From UBA5314 sp035560815 (GTDB taxonomy: Bacteria > Bacillota > Syntrophomonadia > Syntrophomonadales > Syntrophomonadaceae), in the NCBI GenBank assembly GCA_035560815.1, contig DATMYR010000088.1, positions 124,001 through 188,000 of the forward strand: DNA of 64,000 bases. The letters are read 5' to 3'. Every line of letters starts with the position of its first letter. The stretch's first letter is position 1. The notes under the pieces are model-generated. The model was given only the letters and a program-made list of their open reading frames with translations. It made no database searches and had not been told where the DNA came from. This document shows, piece by piece, positions 1 to 7,743 of this stretch. The position numbers and the translations under genes were made by a program.

Positions 1-186
1 GAAGATCACTTTGACAACCTGATATTCCTCAGCGGATTCGTTGCTAATACACTGCTAGCCGCCGGACTGGCTTATCTGGGCGATCTTTTGCGGATAGAGC
101 TCTATTTAGCGGCGGTTGTGGTCTTCGGTGTTCGTATATTCCAGAATTTGGCCATAATTCGTCGATATCTATTGAAAAAATACTGA
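1..186 (+). CDS. sbp: Small basic protein Sbp (DUF1290), C-terminal part
   Basis: The window opens inside a reading frame that ends with TGA at 184-186; 61 residues are visible. The tail reads as two hydrophobic segments and contains the family hallmarks LAYLGD, LYLAAVVVFG and VRIFQNLAIIRR, typical of the DUF1290 small basic membrane protein. In many Firmicutes this gene lies between ftsQ/divIB and ftsA, exactly as here, which supports the call. Its biochemical role is not well defined; a link to cell division is inferred from synteny. The 5' end lies outside the window. Confidence 0.82.
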   Translation, partial: EDHFDNLIFLSGFVANTLLAAGLAYLGDLLRIELYLAAVVVFGVRIFQNLAIIRRYLLKKY

Positions 187-257
187 ATAATTTCCCCTGA
201 ATAAAAAGGGAATAAGCGGCGTTCTGTGGTATTAAGACTATAGAATTGCTTTAAGGG

Positions 258-1493
258 GTGCTTGCCATTAAGAGAAGGAACACGTTTGTTGCCGTGGACG
301 TAGGCACCAGTTACATAAAAGCCGCTATGGCCGAGTTGAATTTTGGTCAGGATATTAATCTTTTAGGTGTGAGCAAAGTACCGGCTCGAGGCCTGCGTAA
401 AGGCAATATCATAGACATTGAGAGCACCGCTAAATCTATCGAGGAGTGCCTTAATGAATTAGAGCGCCTAACCGGTGTGGAGATAAACAGTGCTCTATTT
501 GGTTTTTCTGGTGGGAGCATTACTGCGATAAACAACCAGGCTGTTGTAGCGGTAGGCAATCCCACTTACGAGATCACCCGGGATGATAGAGATCGGGTCC
601 TGCAATCGTCTCGTAATGTTGCCTTGCCTCCGGACAAGACCATTGTGCAAACCATCGAAAGACAGTATATAGTAGATGGCTATGAAGGTGTAAACGACCC
701 GGTAGGAATGGTGGGAAGCCGCCTGGAAGCGGAAGTGACTGTTGTCATTGCTGCCACTGCCGCGATTCAGAATCTGTATCGTTGCGCCAACCGGATTAAT
801 TTACATATCAATCAACTGGTCTACAGTCCCCTATTGGCGGCCGAGGCGGTTCTTATTCCGGCTGAAAAAGAGATGGGCGTTGTACTGGTAGATCTAGGAG
901 GAGGAACCACTGAGATTGCCTTTTACGAAAACGGCAGCCTCAGCAATACATCGGTTCTTCCCATGGGTGACGAATACCTGGCCAAGGATCTGGCCATTGT
1001 CCTTAAGACCTCTATGGAGGAGGCCAATCGCATACTTGAAAAGAGCGCGGTAGCTAATCCTAAGATGGCCCAGGAAGATTTGATCATTAATGTACGGAAC
1101 ATCCAGGGAAAGGACATCAAACAAGTGCCCCAGGAAGTCATCGCGGAGATCATCTCCGCCCGGCTTTTGGAAATCGTTGAGTTGATTTATGAAGAACTGA
1201 AACAATATGATTGCCTGAATCGAATGCCTTCCGGTCTGGTGTTGACCGGTGGCGGGGCAGAACTGCCCGGGATCTCGGAGCTGTTCGAGCAGTATCTAGA
1301 TATGCCGGTACGGGTGGGTTTACCCGAAAACATGCGGGGAATGGCCCGGGAATTTAATCGCTCCCAGAACGGGAATGTGCTGGGAGGCATTCTGTATAGT
1401 ACCAGAATACCCGGTGTACAACCCAAAGAAGCATCAGTATTTTCCGGGTTTTTTGATAGATTTATTGATTGGTTCAAGGATATTTTCAGATAA
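258..1493 (+). CDS. ftsA: Cell division protein FtsA
   Basis: FtsA is the actin-like ATPase that tethers the FtsZ ring to the membrane. The protein has the N-terminal phosphate-1 loop VAVDVGTSYIKA, the phosphate-2 motif VDLGGGTTEIAF near residue 215, the adenosine motif LTGGGAELPGI near residue 330, and a C-terminal amphipathic helix (FDRFIDWFKDIFR) that would be the membrane anchor. Length, about 410 residues, is normal. The GTG at 258 is the only usual start after an in-frame stop at 252-254, but the ribosome-binding site AAGGGGTG (253-260) abuts or overlaps it. An ATT at 267 has ideal spacing and gives the usual family N-terminus, so the true start may be 267. It lies 19 bases upstream of ftsZ. 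Confidence 0.97.
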   Translation: MLAIKRRNTFVAVDVGTSYIKAAMAELNFGQDINLLGVSKVPARGLRKGNIIDIESTAKSIEECLNELERLTGVEINSALFGFSGGSITAINNQAVVAVGNPTYEITRDDRDRVLQSSRNVALPPDKTIVQTIERQYIVDGYEGVNDPVGMVGSRLEAEVTVVIAATAAIQNLYRCANRINLHINQLVYSPLLAAEAVLIPAEKEMGVVLVDLGGGTTEIAFYENGSLSNTSVLPMGDEYLAKDLAIVLKTSMEEANRILEKSAVANPKMAQEDLIINVRNIQGKDIKQVPQEVIAEIISARLLEIVELIYEELKQYDCLNRMPSGLVLTGGGAELPGISELFEQYLDMPVRVGLPENMRGMAREFNRSQNGNVLGGILYSTRIPGVQPKEASVFSGFFDRFIDWFKDIFR

Positions 1494-1512
1494 GGGGAGA
1501 AGGAGGATTAAT

Positions 1513-2586
1513 ATGCCGCTGGATTTTGATGTAGAAATGCAGCAGTTTGCTGACATCAAGGTGATCGGCGTTGGTGGAGGAGGAAACAACGCCATCAACC
1601 GGATGATCGAAGCGGGCCTCAAAGGTATTGAATTCATTGCCGTAAACACAGACGCCCAGGCCCTTTATCTGTCGCGGGCGGAAAAGAAGATCCAGATTGG
1701 TGAGAAGCTCACCAAAGGGCTGGGAGCCGGTGCAGATCCGGAGATCGGCATGAAGGCGGCTGAAGAGAGCGCCGAAGAAATTAAAAAATCTCTGATGGGC
1801 GCGGATATGGTCTTTGTTACCGCCGGGATGGGCGGGGGGACCGGAACCGGTGGGGCCCCGGTTATTGCCCGGATTGCCAAGGAATCAGGTGCTCTGACCG
1901 TAGGAGTGGTCACGAAACCATTTAACTTTGAAGGTCGTAAACGCAACACCCAGGCAGATCGTGGTATTCAGGCTTTAGCCCAGGAAGTGGATAGTTTGAT
2001 CAAAATCCCCAATGACAGGCTTTTGCAGGTTGTAGATAAACATACCGGTTTTAATGATGCCTTCAAGATTACCGATGACATCCTTCGCCAGGGTGTGCAG
2101 GGCATTTCCGATCTGATCGCTGTTCCGGGAGTCATCAATTGCGATTTTGCCGATGTACAAACCATTATGAAAAACACTGGCTCTGCTTTAATGGGTATAG
2201 GCAAGGCCAAAGGCGAGAACCGCGCTGCTGAAGCAGCTCGGCTAGCCATCTCCAGTCCCTTACTGGAGACCTCCATTGAAGGCGCTAAAGGCGTGTTGTT
2301 TAATATCAGTGGAGGTGCGGATCTGACCCTATTTGAGATCAATGAAGCAGCAGATATTATCCACCAGGCGGTGGACGAAGATGCCAACATAATCTTCGGA
2401 GCGAATATTGATGAGGAACTGCAGGATGAAGTACGGGTTACGGTCATTGCCACCGGTTTTTCAGGCGGTGGACGCGTGCAGCCCACACCGGAAACGACCC
2501 GCAGCCGTACTCCCATGGATAAGGTGCCTATCAATCTGGACCGCAAGGATCTGGACATCCCACCATTCATCCGCCGCGGCAACTAG
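1513..2586 (+). CDS. ftsZ: Cell division protein FtsZ
   Basis: FtsZ is the tubulin-like GTPase that forms the cytokinetic ring. The ATG at 1513 follows AGGAGG (1500-1505). The 357-residue product shows the nucleotide-binding start IKVIGVGGGGNNAINRM, the tubulin signature GGGTGTG at about residues 107-113, and the synergy-loop region around CDFADVQ. The linker after about residue 315 is short, and the tail LDIPPFIRRGN is the conserved C-terminal peptide that binds FtsA and other partners. It is co-transcribed with ftsA and followed by a strong terminator at 2636. Confidence 0.98.
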   Translation: MPLDFDVEMQQFADIKVIGVGGGGNNAINRMIEAGLKGIEFIAVNTDAQALYLSRAEKKIQIGEKLTKGLGAGADPEIGMKAAEESAEEIKKSLMGADMVFVTAGMGGGTGTGGAPVIARIAKESGALTVGVVTKPFNFEGRKRNTQADRGIQALAQEVDSLIKIPNDRLLQVVDKHTGFNDAFKITDDILRQGVQGISDLIAVPGVINCDFADVQTIMKNTGSALMGIGKAKGENRAAEAARLAISSPLLETSIEGAKGVLFNISGGADLTLFEINEAADIIHQAVDEDANIIFGANIDEELQDEVRVTVIATGFSGGGRVQPTPETTRSRTPMDKVPINLDRKDLDIPPFIRRGN

Positions 2587-2635
2587 TCTTCAGAACGAAC
2601 ACTGACTCCAAAACACCTTCTTATTTGTAAACAAA

Positions 2636-2662
2636 AACCGGGAGGATTCCTCCCGGTTTTTT
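2636..2662 (+). terminator. Rho-independent terminator after ftsZ
   Basis: A nearly perfect 10-bp stem, ACCGGGAGGA pairing with TCCTCCCGGT, is followed by a run of six T. It closes the division operon. Confidence 0.9.
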
Positions 2663-2694
2663 ATGTCGATGAAGTTTGCTTTTGTCAACAGTCT

Positions 2695-2719
2695 GAACCG
2701 GGGGGATGCTCCCGGTTTA
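2695..2719 (+). other. Second hairpin resembling the ftsZ terminator
   Basis: AACCGGG and CCCGGTT flank an 8-base loop and are followed by TTATTT. The sequence echoes the terminator 60 bases upstream, so it may be a degenerate copy or a back-up terminator. Confidence 0.45.
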
Positions 2720-2786
2720 TTTACATTTCTGTCCGATCTTCGCTTGCAATGGGTCCTCCCATCCTACAAATTCCTGTTCATGCTCA

Positions 2787-2795
2787 TGGTATAAT
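2787..2795 (+). promoter_or_regulatory. Extended -10 promoter for spoIIGA-sigE
   Basis: TGGTATAAT is a perfect -10 with the TGn extension, 77 bases before the spoIIGA start. No convincing -35 box lies 17 bases upstream, which fits an activator-dependent promoter. In Bacillus this operon is driven by sigma-A RNA polymerase with Spo0A. TTTGTCAAC at 2681-2689 (8 of 9 against the 0A box) and TATGTCGAT at 2662-2670 (7 of 9) are candidates but lie farther upstream than in Bacillus. The rest of the 2587-2872 gap shows nothing else clear. Confidence 0.55.
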
Positions 2796-2872
2796 TTGGG
2801 ACACATTACTTATAAATACAGAACATATCCATTGTTATAGCAACCAGCCTTTGAAAGCAACAGGGTGATGAG

Positions 2873-3754
2873 GTGAAAAATACTGTCGTCTATGCCGATT
2901 TGACCTTCCTGGTCAATTTTTTCATGGACCTAGTCCTGCTCTGGGTTACGATCAGGCTGGTGGGAATCAGCCTGCGCTATTTGCGGTTACTTGCGGTATC
3001 TTTGGTGGCGGCTCTATATGGGACTGGATGCTTGTTCCCCAGCCTGCAACTGCTGTACTGCCTGCCCCTGAAACTCATCATTTCTCTGCTTTTAGTTTGG
3101 ATGGCCTTGCACCCCGCTCCCTGGACTCAATTAAGGAAGGGACTCGTGTATTTCTACTTGTTGAGTTTTGCGGCGGCCGGGGCAGCTCAAGCCCTTTCTT
3201 ATATGATTACTGTTAATCCGAGCTGGATTCACGCCTCCTGGTTGTGGCTGGGAGCGGGTATGTTTTGTCTGTTGTTGATCGGATACCGGGGTAATCAGTT
3301 TCTTGTCCGGCGCTTGGTCCCAGGTTTGCTGCGATATACAGTATTGATCAAATTTGATGATCAGATCTGCAGCGCCCAAGCCTTTATGGACACTGGCAAC
3401 GGCCTTTGCGATCCCCTTACCCATCGTCCGGTAATCGTAGCTGAATACGGAATCATCAGAGGATGCCTTCCTCGGGACCTGCAAGAGGCTCTCGATGAAC
3501 ACAGCAATGGAGCCGATATGATTGACGCTGTTACCTACAGCGCCTGGGCTAGCCGTTTGCGCCTGATTCCCTTTCGCTCAGTAGGCCAAAGGCACGGTAT
3601 GATGGTTGGTTTGCGGGCTGATGAAGTTGTGGTAAGGATCAATGAGCAAGATGTGATCTACCGCGATCTAGTCATAGGGATTTACCACGATCGACTCAGC
3701 AGTGATGAAAGCTATCGGATGCTAATACCATCCGCGCTGGTAATCGAATCTTAG
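2873..3754 (+). CDS. spoIIGA: Sporulation sigma-E factor-processing peptidase SpoIIGA
   Basis: SpoIIGA is the membrane aspartic protease that removes the pro-peptide of sigma-E in the mother cell after engulfment signalling. The 293-residue protein has five or so hydrophobic segments in residues 1-140, then a soluble protease domain whose catalytic motif FMDTGN places the aspartate at residue 173. A Pro-Leu-Thr pair and PVIV follow as in the family. GTG at 2873 is preceded by GGGTGATGA. Its substrate gene, sigE, begins 8 to 14 bases downstream, so the pair forms the classic spoIIG operon. Confidence 0.95.
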   Translation: MKNTVVYADLTFLVNFFMDLVLLWVTIRLVGISLRYLRLLAVSLVAALYGTGCLFPSLQLLYCLPLKLIISLLLVWMALHPAPWTQLRKGLVYFYLLSFAAAGAAQALSYMITVNPSWIHASWLWLGAGMFCLLLIGYRGNQFLVRRLVPGLLRYTVLIKFDDQICSAQAFMDTGNGLCDPLTHRPVIVAEYGIIRGCLPRDLQEALDEHSNGADMIDAVTYSAWASRLRLIPFRSVGQRHGMMVGLRADEVVVRINEQDVIYRDLVIGIYHDRLSSDESYRMLIPSALVIES

Positions 3755-3768
3755 AGAGGGGAATGCAT

Positions 3769-4485
3769 ATGCTGGCCCAAATAAAAAAATGGAAGCTGTT
3801 TTTACTGCGCCTATATCTGCGTAAGAAGATGCCCAACCTGATATACTACATCGGCTCAACGGAGGTCTTGCCACCGCCCCTGCGTGAACAGGAGGAACAT
3901 GATTTGATTTCCCAGTTGGATAAAGACAATCATGTGGTTAAGGCCACCTTAATTGAGCACAACTTGCGCCTGGTAGTATACATTGCAAAGAAATTCGAGA
4001 ATACAGGCATCAATATTGAAGATCTGGTATCCATTGGTACCATCGGACTCATCAAGGCGGTGAACACCTTCGAGCCCAAGAAAAACATTAAATTGGCGAC
4101 CTATGCATCCCGTTGTATTGAAAATGAGATTCTCATGTATTTACGGAGAAACCAGAAAAACCGGGTAGAAATTTCTCTGGATGAGCCCTTGAACGTAGAT
4201 TGGGATGGCAATGAGCTTCTTCTTTCCGATGTATTGGGGACGGATGGAGACATGATCTACAAGAAAGTAGAGGGCGAGGTTGAGAAGAGCCTGCTGCGCC
4301 AAGCTATGTATAAACTCAACAACCGGGAAAAAGTAATTATTCAGCTTCGTTTTGGGCTTCTGGACGGTAATGAGAAGACCCAAAAAGAAGTTGCCGACAT
4401 TTTGGGGATATCCCAGTCATATATCTCCCGTTTGGAAAAACGGATCCTAAAACGTCTACAGCGAGAAATAAGAAAAATAGAATAG
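3769..4485 (+). CDS. sigE: RNA polymerase sporulation sigma factor SigE (pro-form)
   Basis: Mother-cell sigma factor. The first 26 or so residues are a basic, hydrophobic pro-sequence, and the conserved junction IYYIGSTEVLPPPL follows, where SpoIIGA is expected to cut. Region 2 includes DLVSIGTIGLIKAV, and region 4 ends in a helix-turn-helix with QKEVADILGISQSYISRLEKR. Two in-frame ATG codons exist, 3763 and 3769. GAGAGGGG lies directly against the first and about 7 bases from the second, so 3769 is preferred (238 residues; 240 from the upstream ATG). It is co-transcribed with spoIIGA. Confidence 0.96.
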   Translation: MLAQIKKWKLFLLRLYLRKKMPNLIYYIGSTEVLPPPLREQEEHDLISQLDKDNHVVKATLIEHNLRLVVYIAKKFENTGINIEDLVSIGTIGLIKAVNTFEPKKNIKLATYASRCIENEILMYLRRNQKNRVEISLDEPLNVDWDGNELLLSDVLGTDGDMIYKKVEGEVEKSLLRQAMYKLNNREKVIIQLRFGLLDGNEKTQKEVADILGISQSYISRLEKRILKRLQREIRKIE

Positions 4486-4614
4486 ACAAAAAGAAGCCTT
4501 GTGAGTGCCAGGCCCTATATTTATTTACCGGCCAGGAAATGGGCTGCAGAATAATATTACAAAGCCAGGTGAATAATCTTAATAGAAAGAAAGGCACGAT
4601 GGGGCGGTGACACA

Positions 4615-5385
4615 TTGATCAATAAGGTCGAAATCTGTGGAGTCAATACTAGTAAGCTCCCGGTTTTAAAGAATGAAGAAATGCGTCGGCTTTTTGCATT
4701 GATGCAGGCTGGTGATGGAGAATCTCGGGAGAAATTAATCTATGGCAACCTGCGCCTGGTTTTGAGCGTAATCCAGCGTTTTAGCAACCGGGGAGAATTT
4801 GTTGATGATCTTTTTCAGGTTGGCTGTATCGGTCTCATCAAGGCCATCGACAACTTTGATTTAAGCCAGAATGTGCGCTTTAGCACCTATGCCGTCCCTA
4901 TGATCATCGGTGAAATTCGACGCTACTTGAGGGATAATAATGCCGTCCGCGTATCCCGGTCTTTACGTGATATCGCTTATAAAGCTCTCCAGGTCAGAGA
5001 GAAACTGACCAGTGATCATTCTTCAGAACCTTCCCTGGCCCAGATAGCTCAAGAACTGGAGGTGCCCAGAGAGGAAGTCGTGTTTGCCCTGGATGCCATC
5101 CAGGAACCCGTTTCCTTATTTGAGCCGATCTACAATGACGGCGGTGACCCCATTCTGGTTATGGATCAGATCAGTGACGATAAGAATACCGATGAGCTCT
5201 GGTTAGAGGGTATAGCCATAAAAGAGGCGTTAAAAAAATTGAATGAAAGAGAGAAGCATATTGTCTCACTAAGGTTTTTCCAGGGGAAAACCCAAATGGA
5301 GGTAGCGGACGAAATCGGAATCTCCCAGGCCCAGGTGTCACGCTTGGAGAAAGCAGCCTTGAAACAACTGCGAAGGTATATGTAG
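4615..5385 (+). CDS. sigG: RNA polymerase sporulation sigma factor SigG
   Basis: Late forespore sigma factor. The start is TTG at 4615 behind GGGGCGGTGA, giving the family's conserved N-terminus INKVEICGVNTSKLPVLKNE. Region 2 (DDLFQVGCIGLIKAI), region 3 and the region 4 helix-turn-helix (MEVADEIGISQAQVSRLEK) are all present in 256 residues. The 129-base gap after sigE would leave room for a separate forespore promoter, as in Bacillus, but I could not identify one by eye. There is no pro-sequence, so control must be through anti-sigma factors outside the window. Confidence 0.97.
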   Translation: MINKVEICGVNTSKLPVLKNEEMRRLFALMQAGDGESREKLIYGNLRLVLSVIQRFSNRGEFVDDLFQVGCIGLIKAIDNFDLSQNVRFSTYAVPMIIGEIRRYLRDNNAVRVSRSLRDIAYKALQVREKLTSDHSSEPSLAQIAQELEVPREEVVFALDAIQEPVSLFEPIYNDGGDPILVMDQISDDKNTDELWLEGIAIKEALKKLNEREKHIVSLRFFQGKTQMEVADEIGISQAQVSRLEKAALKQLRRYM

Positions 5386-5404
5386 AGATGAGGAGATGAT
5401 TCAC

Positions 5405-5539
5405 TTGCGAAACCTTTTCATCATCCTGCTGGTGGCCATGATTCTTGGTTTGATTATGCCGATGTCCAATATGTATCTGAACTCTCAGCAGGCGTTTACT
5501 CCCGACAATTTGGTGCGAATGAATCTAGTTTTTCGGTAA
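5405..5539 (+). CDS. Small single-pass membrane peptide (44 residues)
   Basis: This is a short gene starting with TTG at 5405 behind GAGGAG (5390-5395), ending at TAA 5537-5539 and followed at once by a terminator. Residues 4-20 form a hydrophobic segment (FIILLVAMILGLIMP), and the remaining residues are polar and uncharged to basic, ending in NLVFR. Its good ribosome-binding site, its position 19 bases after sigG and its own terminator suggest a real gene co-transcribed with sigG. I do not recognise a family. A role in the forespore is only inferred from context. Confidence 0.6.
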   Translation: MRNLFIILLVAMILGLIMPMSNMYLNSQQAFTPDNLVRMNLVFR

Positions 5540-5562
5540 GTGATTGGGATTATGGAGAGAAT

Positions 5563-5590
5563 AACAGGGTCTGAGGGACCCTGTTTTTTT
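5563..5590 (+). terminator. Rho-independent terminator after the sigG unit
   Basis: AACAGGGTC pairs with GACCCTGTT around a 5-base loop and is followed by seven T in all. Confidence 0.92.
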
Positions 5591-5661
5591 ATGGCTACAG
5601 GCACCCGTTCCCACAGCTGCCCAAGCGCGAAGGAAGCCTGCTCAGCGGTTTGGTAAGCTTG

Positions 5662-5670
5662 TGGTACAAT
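5662..5670 (+). promoter_or_regulatory. Extended -10 promoter for the DNA methyltransferase
   Basis: TGGTACAAT lies 29 bases before the methyltransferase ATG. It carries the TGn extension and matches TATAAT at five of six positions. No good -35 box was seen. Confidence 0.45.
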
Positions 5671-5698
5671 AAACAATGAAGAAAAAGGGGGAGGGGCC

Positions 5699-7048
5699 AT
5701 GACAAACAATGGTGCCAGGTTAACCTGGGATAAAACCGACCAGCAGGAAGAGCCGCCACGCCACTGGCATGTTGCAGAGAGAATCTACCCCTGCCCGGTG
5801 TATGATGGCAGTGGTTTGTTTACCCCGGAGAACAAGAGACAATCAGAACAACCCCCTCTTTTCAATCGTCTTGTACAGGCGAATAATTTACACTTTTTAA
5901 AGCGGCTGATTGAAGAAGGTTATGCTGGTAAAATCGATTTAATATATATAGATCCACCCTACTTGAGTCAGGGACGGTATGCTTCACGCGTGGAAGTGGG
6001 AGAAAAGGCGGACCGTCATTTCATTGCCCGGCAGGTTTTTGATGATAGTTGGGGGAACAGCATGTCTGCTTACCTGGAACACATGTTTTGCCGCCTACAA
6101 TTGATGCACGAACTGTTGTCCCCGGGAGGCAGTATTTTTGTGCATCTCGATTGGCATGTCAGCCATTATGTAAAGCTACTCCTGGACGCAGTATTTGCAC
6201 CTGATCTTTTCATCAACGAAATTGTTTGGTGCTACGGAGGAGGGAGTGGAGCCCGGCGCCATTTTCATCGCAAACATGATGCAATCCTTTGGTATGCCAA
6301 AAGCCAGGATTACATTTTCAATCCCCAGTATCGACCCTACAGTCCCGGCACCCGGCAAAGGGGTTTAACCCGTGTGAAAGGAGACAAATATCAGCTGCAT
6401 CAAGAAGGCGCCATTATGCAAGACTGGTGGACTGATATCAATAAAATACTCAGCCCCACGGCCTATGAAAATTTAAAGTTTCCCACCCAGAAACCACTGG
6501 CCTTGTTGCAGCGGATTATAGCATCAGCCTCCCTGCCAGGCAGCTTGGTGGCTGATTTCTATAGTGGTTCAGGCACCTTGGCTCAGGTCTGCGAGCAGAT
6601 GGAACGCAGATGGATTGCTTGTGATGACAGCTCCATTGCCATACATACCACCATGCAAAGAATGATCAAAGGGGAGGGACACCCCTTTACCCTGGAAAGA
6701 ACCGATGAAATTGCAGATGGCGGTCTGGCCGCACTGCCAGGAATAGCAGTTAATGTTTATGACCATAAGCATGAATTGAGGAATGTCGCGCTAAGCCTGG
6801 AGAAATGCCGAATTCTTTCTCCCCAAACGGCCAAGGACGAAGTGCCTGCTTTGTCTCTTGCTTTCTGGGCGGTAGACCTGGAAGGTCTTGATATCTTCTC
6901 ATCCGATCTGCAGGTTATGCGCTCTACCAGCAATTATCAAAGCCCACTGCCTCTGGAAATGACTTTATCGGTTCCTACAGGTGTACAAGCAGCGGTTAAG
7001 GCGTATGATCTGTGGGGCCGGGAATATTATAGCAGGATTCAATTATAA
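5699..7048 (+). CDS. Site-specific DNA methyltransferase, beta class (N6-adenine or N4-cytosine)
   Basis: The enzyme should transfer a methyl group from S-adenosylmethionine to an exocyclic amino group in DNA. The catalytic motif IV is DPPY at residues 85-88, followed by a variable target-recognition stretch (about 150-260), the motif X region FPTQKPLALLQRII, and the cofactor motif FYSGSGT at 287-293. This circular order defines the beta class. About 130 further residues after the cofactor domain match nothing I recognise. No restriction enzyme gene is adjacent, so it looks like an orphan (regulatory or housekeeping) methylase. It sits between the sigma-G unit and dprA with its own promoter, and ends at a terminator shared with the opposing genes. 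The target site cannot be read from sequence. Confidence 0.88.
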   Translation: MTNNGARLTWDKTDQQEEPPRHWHVAERIYPCPVYDGSGLFTPENKRQSEQPPLFNRLVQANNLHFLKRLIEEGYAGKIDLIYIDPPYLSQGRYASRVEVGEKADRHFIARQVFDDSWGNSMSAYLEHMFCRLQLMHELLSPGGSIFVHLDWHVSHYVKLLLDAVFAPDLFINEIVWCYGGGSGARRHFHRKHDAILWYAKSQDYIFNPQYRPYSPGTRQRGLTRVKGDKYQLHQEGAIMQDWWTDINKILSPTAYENLKFPTQKPLALLQRIIASASLPGSLVADFYSGSGTLAQVCEQMERRWIACDDSSIAIHTTMQRMIKGEGHPFTLERTDEIADGGLAALPGIAVNVYDHKHELRNVALSLEKCRILSPQTAKDEVPALSLAFWAVDLEGLDIFSSDLQVMRSTSNYQSPLPLEMTLSVPTGVQAAVKAYDLWGREYYSRIQL

Positions 7049-7053
7049 AAAAT

Positions 7054-7079
7054 GGCTCCCGCTGCCAGGCGCGGGAGCC
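7054..7079 (-). terminator. Convergent terminator between methyltransferase and small minus-strand genes
   Basis: A perfect 9-bp stem, GGCTCCCGC with GCGGGAGCC, encloses an 8-base loop. Read on the minus strand it is followed by ATTTTTTATAATT, so it best serves the minus-strand genes; on the plus strand the T-run is weak but the stem is strong. Confidence 0.8.
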
Positions 7080-7089
7080 GTGAAATTTG

Positions 7090-7251
7090 CTACCTTTGTT
7101 GAGGGTCTGGACAATCGTTGCTTCCTTCGCGATCATCACCAGTGAAATAGGTCTGCTCTTCCTCGGCGATTTCTTCCATATCCACATGAGCTATAGGAGT
7201 GCGCAGTTTGTTCTTAATAGCTTGAATCGGTTCAAAACTAAATAGCCGCAT
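7090..7251 (-). CDS. Small acidic hypothetical protein (53 residues)
   Basis: The ATG at 7251 (minus strand) is preceded by AGAAGGTGATAA, a good ribosome-binding site, and TAG lies at 7092-7090. The N-terminal 20 residues are amphipathic and basic (MRLFSFEPIQAIKNKLR), then an acidic stretch rich in Glu (MEEIAEEEQ) and a polar tail with one Cys. It follows the 61-residue gene by 15 bases and precedes a terminator, so the two form a mini-operon. No family recognised. Confidence 0.6.
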   Translation of the reverse strand: MRLFSFEPIQAIKNKLRTPIAHVDMEEIAEEEQTYFTGDDREGSNDCPDPQQR

Positions 7252-7266
7252 ATTTATCACCTTCTA

Positions 7267-7452
7267 TTACATACGATGTCGGCCATTCTTAGCAAGAGAA
7301 TGACCCAAAATCAACATGCCACTGATCGCTGCCGCATGGAGGGCCCACCATCCGCCTTCCATAAAACTGAAGGTGCCCGGATCAATACGGTCCTGATGGA
7401 ACAGCTTTCTACCCGCCGAATCTTTTGCGTCCATGAAACCTGATGAAAACAT
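7267..7452 (-). CDS. Small hypothetical protein with one hydrophobic segment (61 residues)
   Basis: The ATG at 7452 (minus strand) sits behind AAGGAGTGA, an excellent ribosome-binding site; TAA is at 7269-7267. The N-terminal half is polar with FHQDRIDPGTFSF, then residues 32-52 form a hydrophobic stretch (GGWWALHAAAISGMLILG) that could span the membrane, and the tail is basic and His-rich (KNGRHRM). It is the first gene of a two-gene minus-strand unit. An upstream in-frame extension to 7539 has no ribosome-binding site and was not used. No family recognised; the about 290 bases between it and dprA hold no other gene that I can support. Confidence 0.62.
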   Translation of the reverse strand: MFSSGFMDAKDSAGRKLFHQDRIDPGTFSFMEGGWWALHAAAISGMLILGHSLAKNGRHRM

Positions 7453-7743
7453 TTTCTTCACTCCTTCCCTCGTTTTCTGGTCAAGACTATTTTTATTTTC
7501 TCCCGCTGGTACAATCCTTAGCTCAGTAATTTGTGGCAACTGGAACTATTTTGAGTAGCTCTGCTGACAGCCGCCAGGATGGCATCTATTTGCCACCATT
7601 TACATTTAAATACAAATAGGCCTTGCTTGAAGGCAATTTTTATGATATTTATGGCTTTAGTATGAATAGGATCACACAAAACTAAAGTTAACAGTGTACT
7701 AGAGAAGGAAGGGATTAACACGGATATCCTTGAAAAGGCCAGC

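Noticed and set aside
1375..1512. Upstream extension of the ftsZ reading frame into ftsA
   Set aside because: It overlaps the ftsA coding region and lies before a clear AGGAGG site; the ATG at 1513 gives the normal FtsZ start.
5676..5702. Eight-codon frame (MKKKGEGP) ending on the methyltransferase ATG
   Set aside because: It has no ribosome-binding site and its Lys/Gly/Glu composition simply reflects the purine-rich ribosome-binding region of the methyltransferase.
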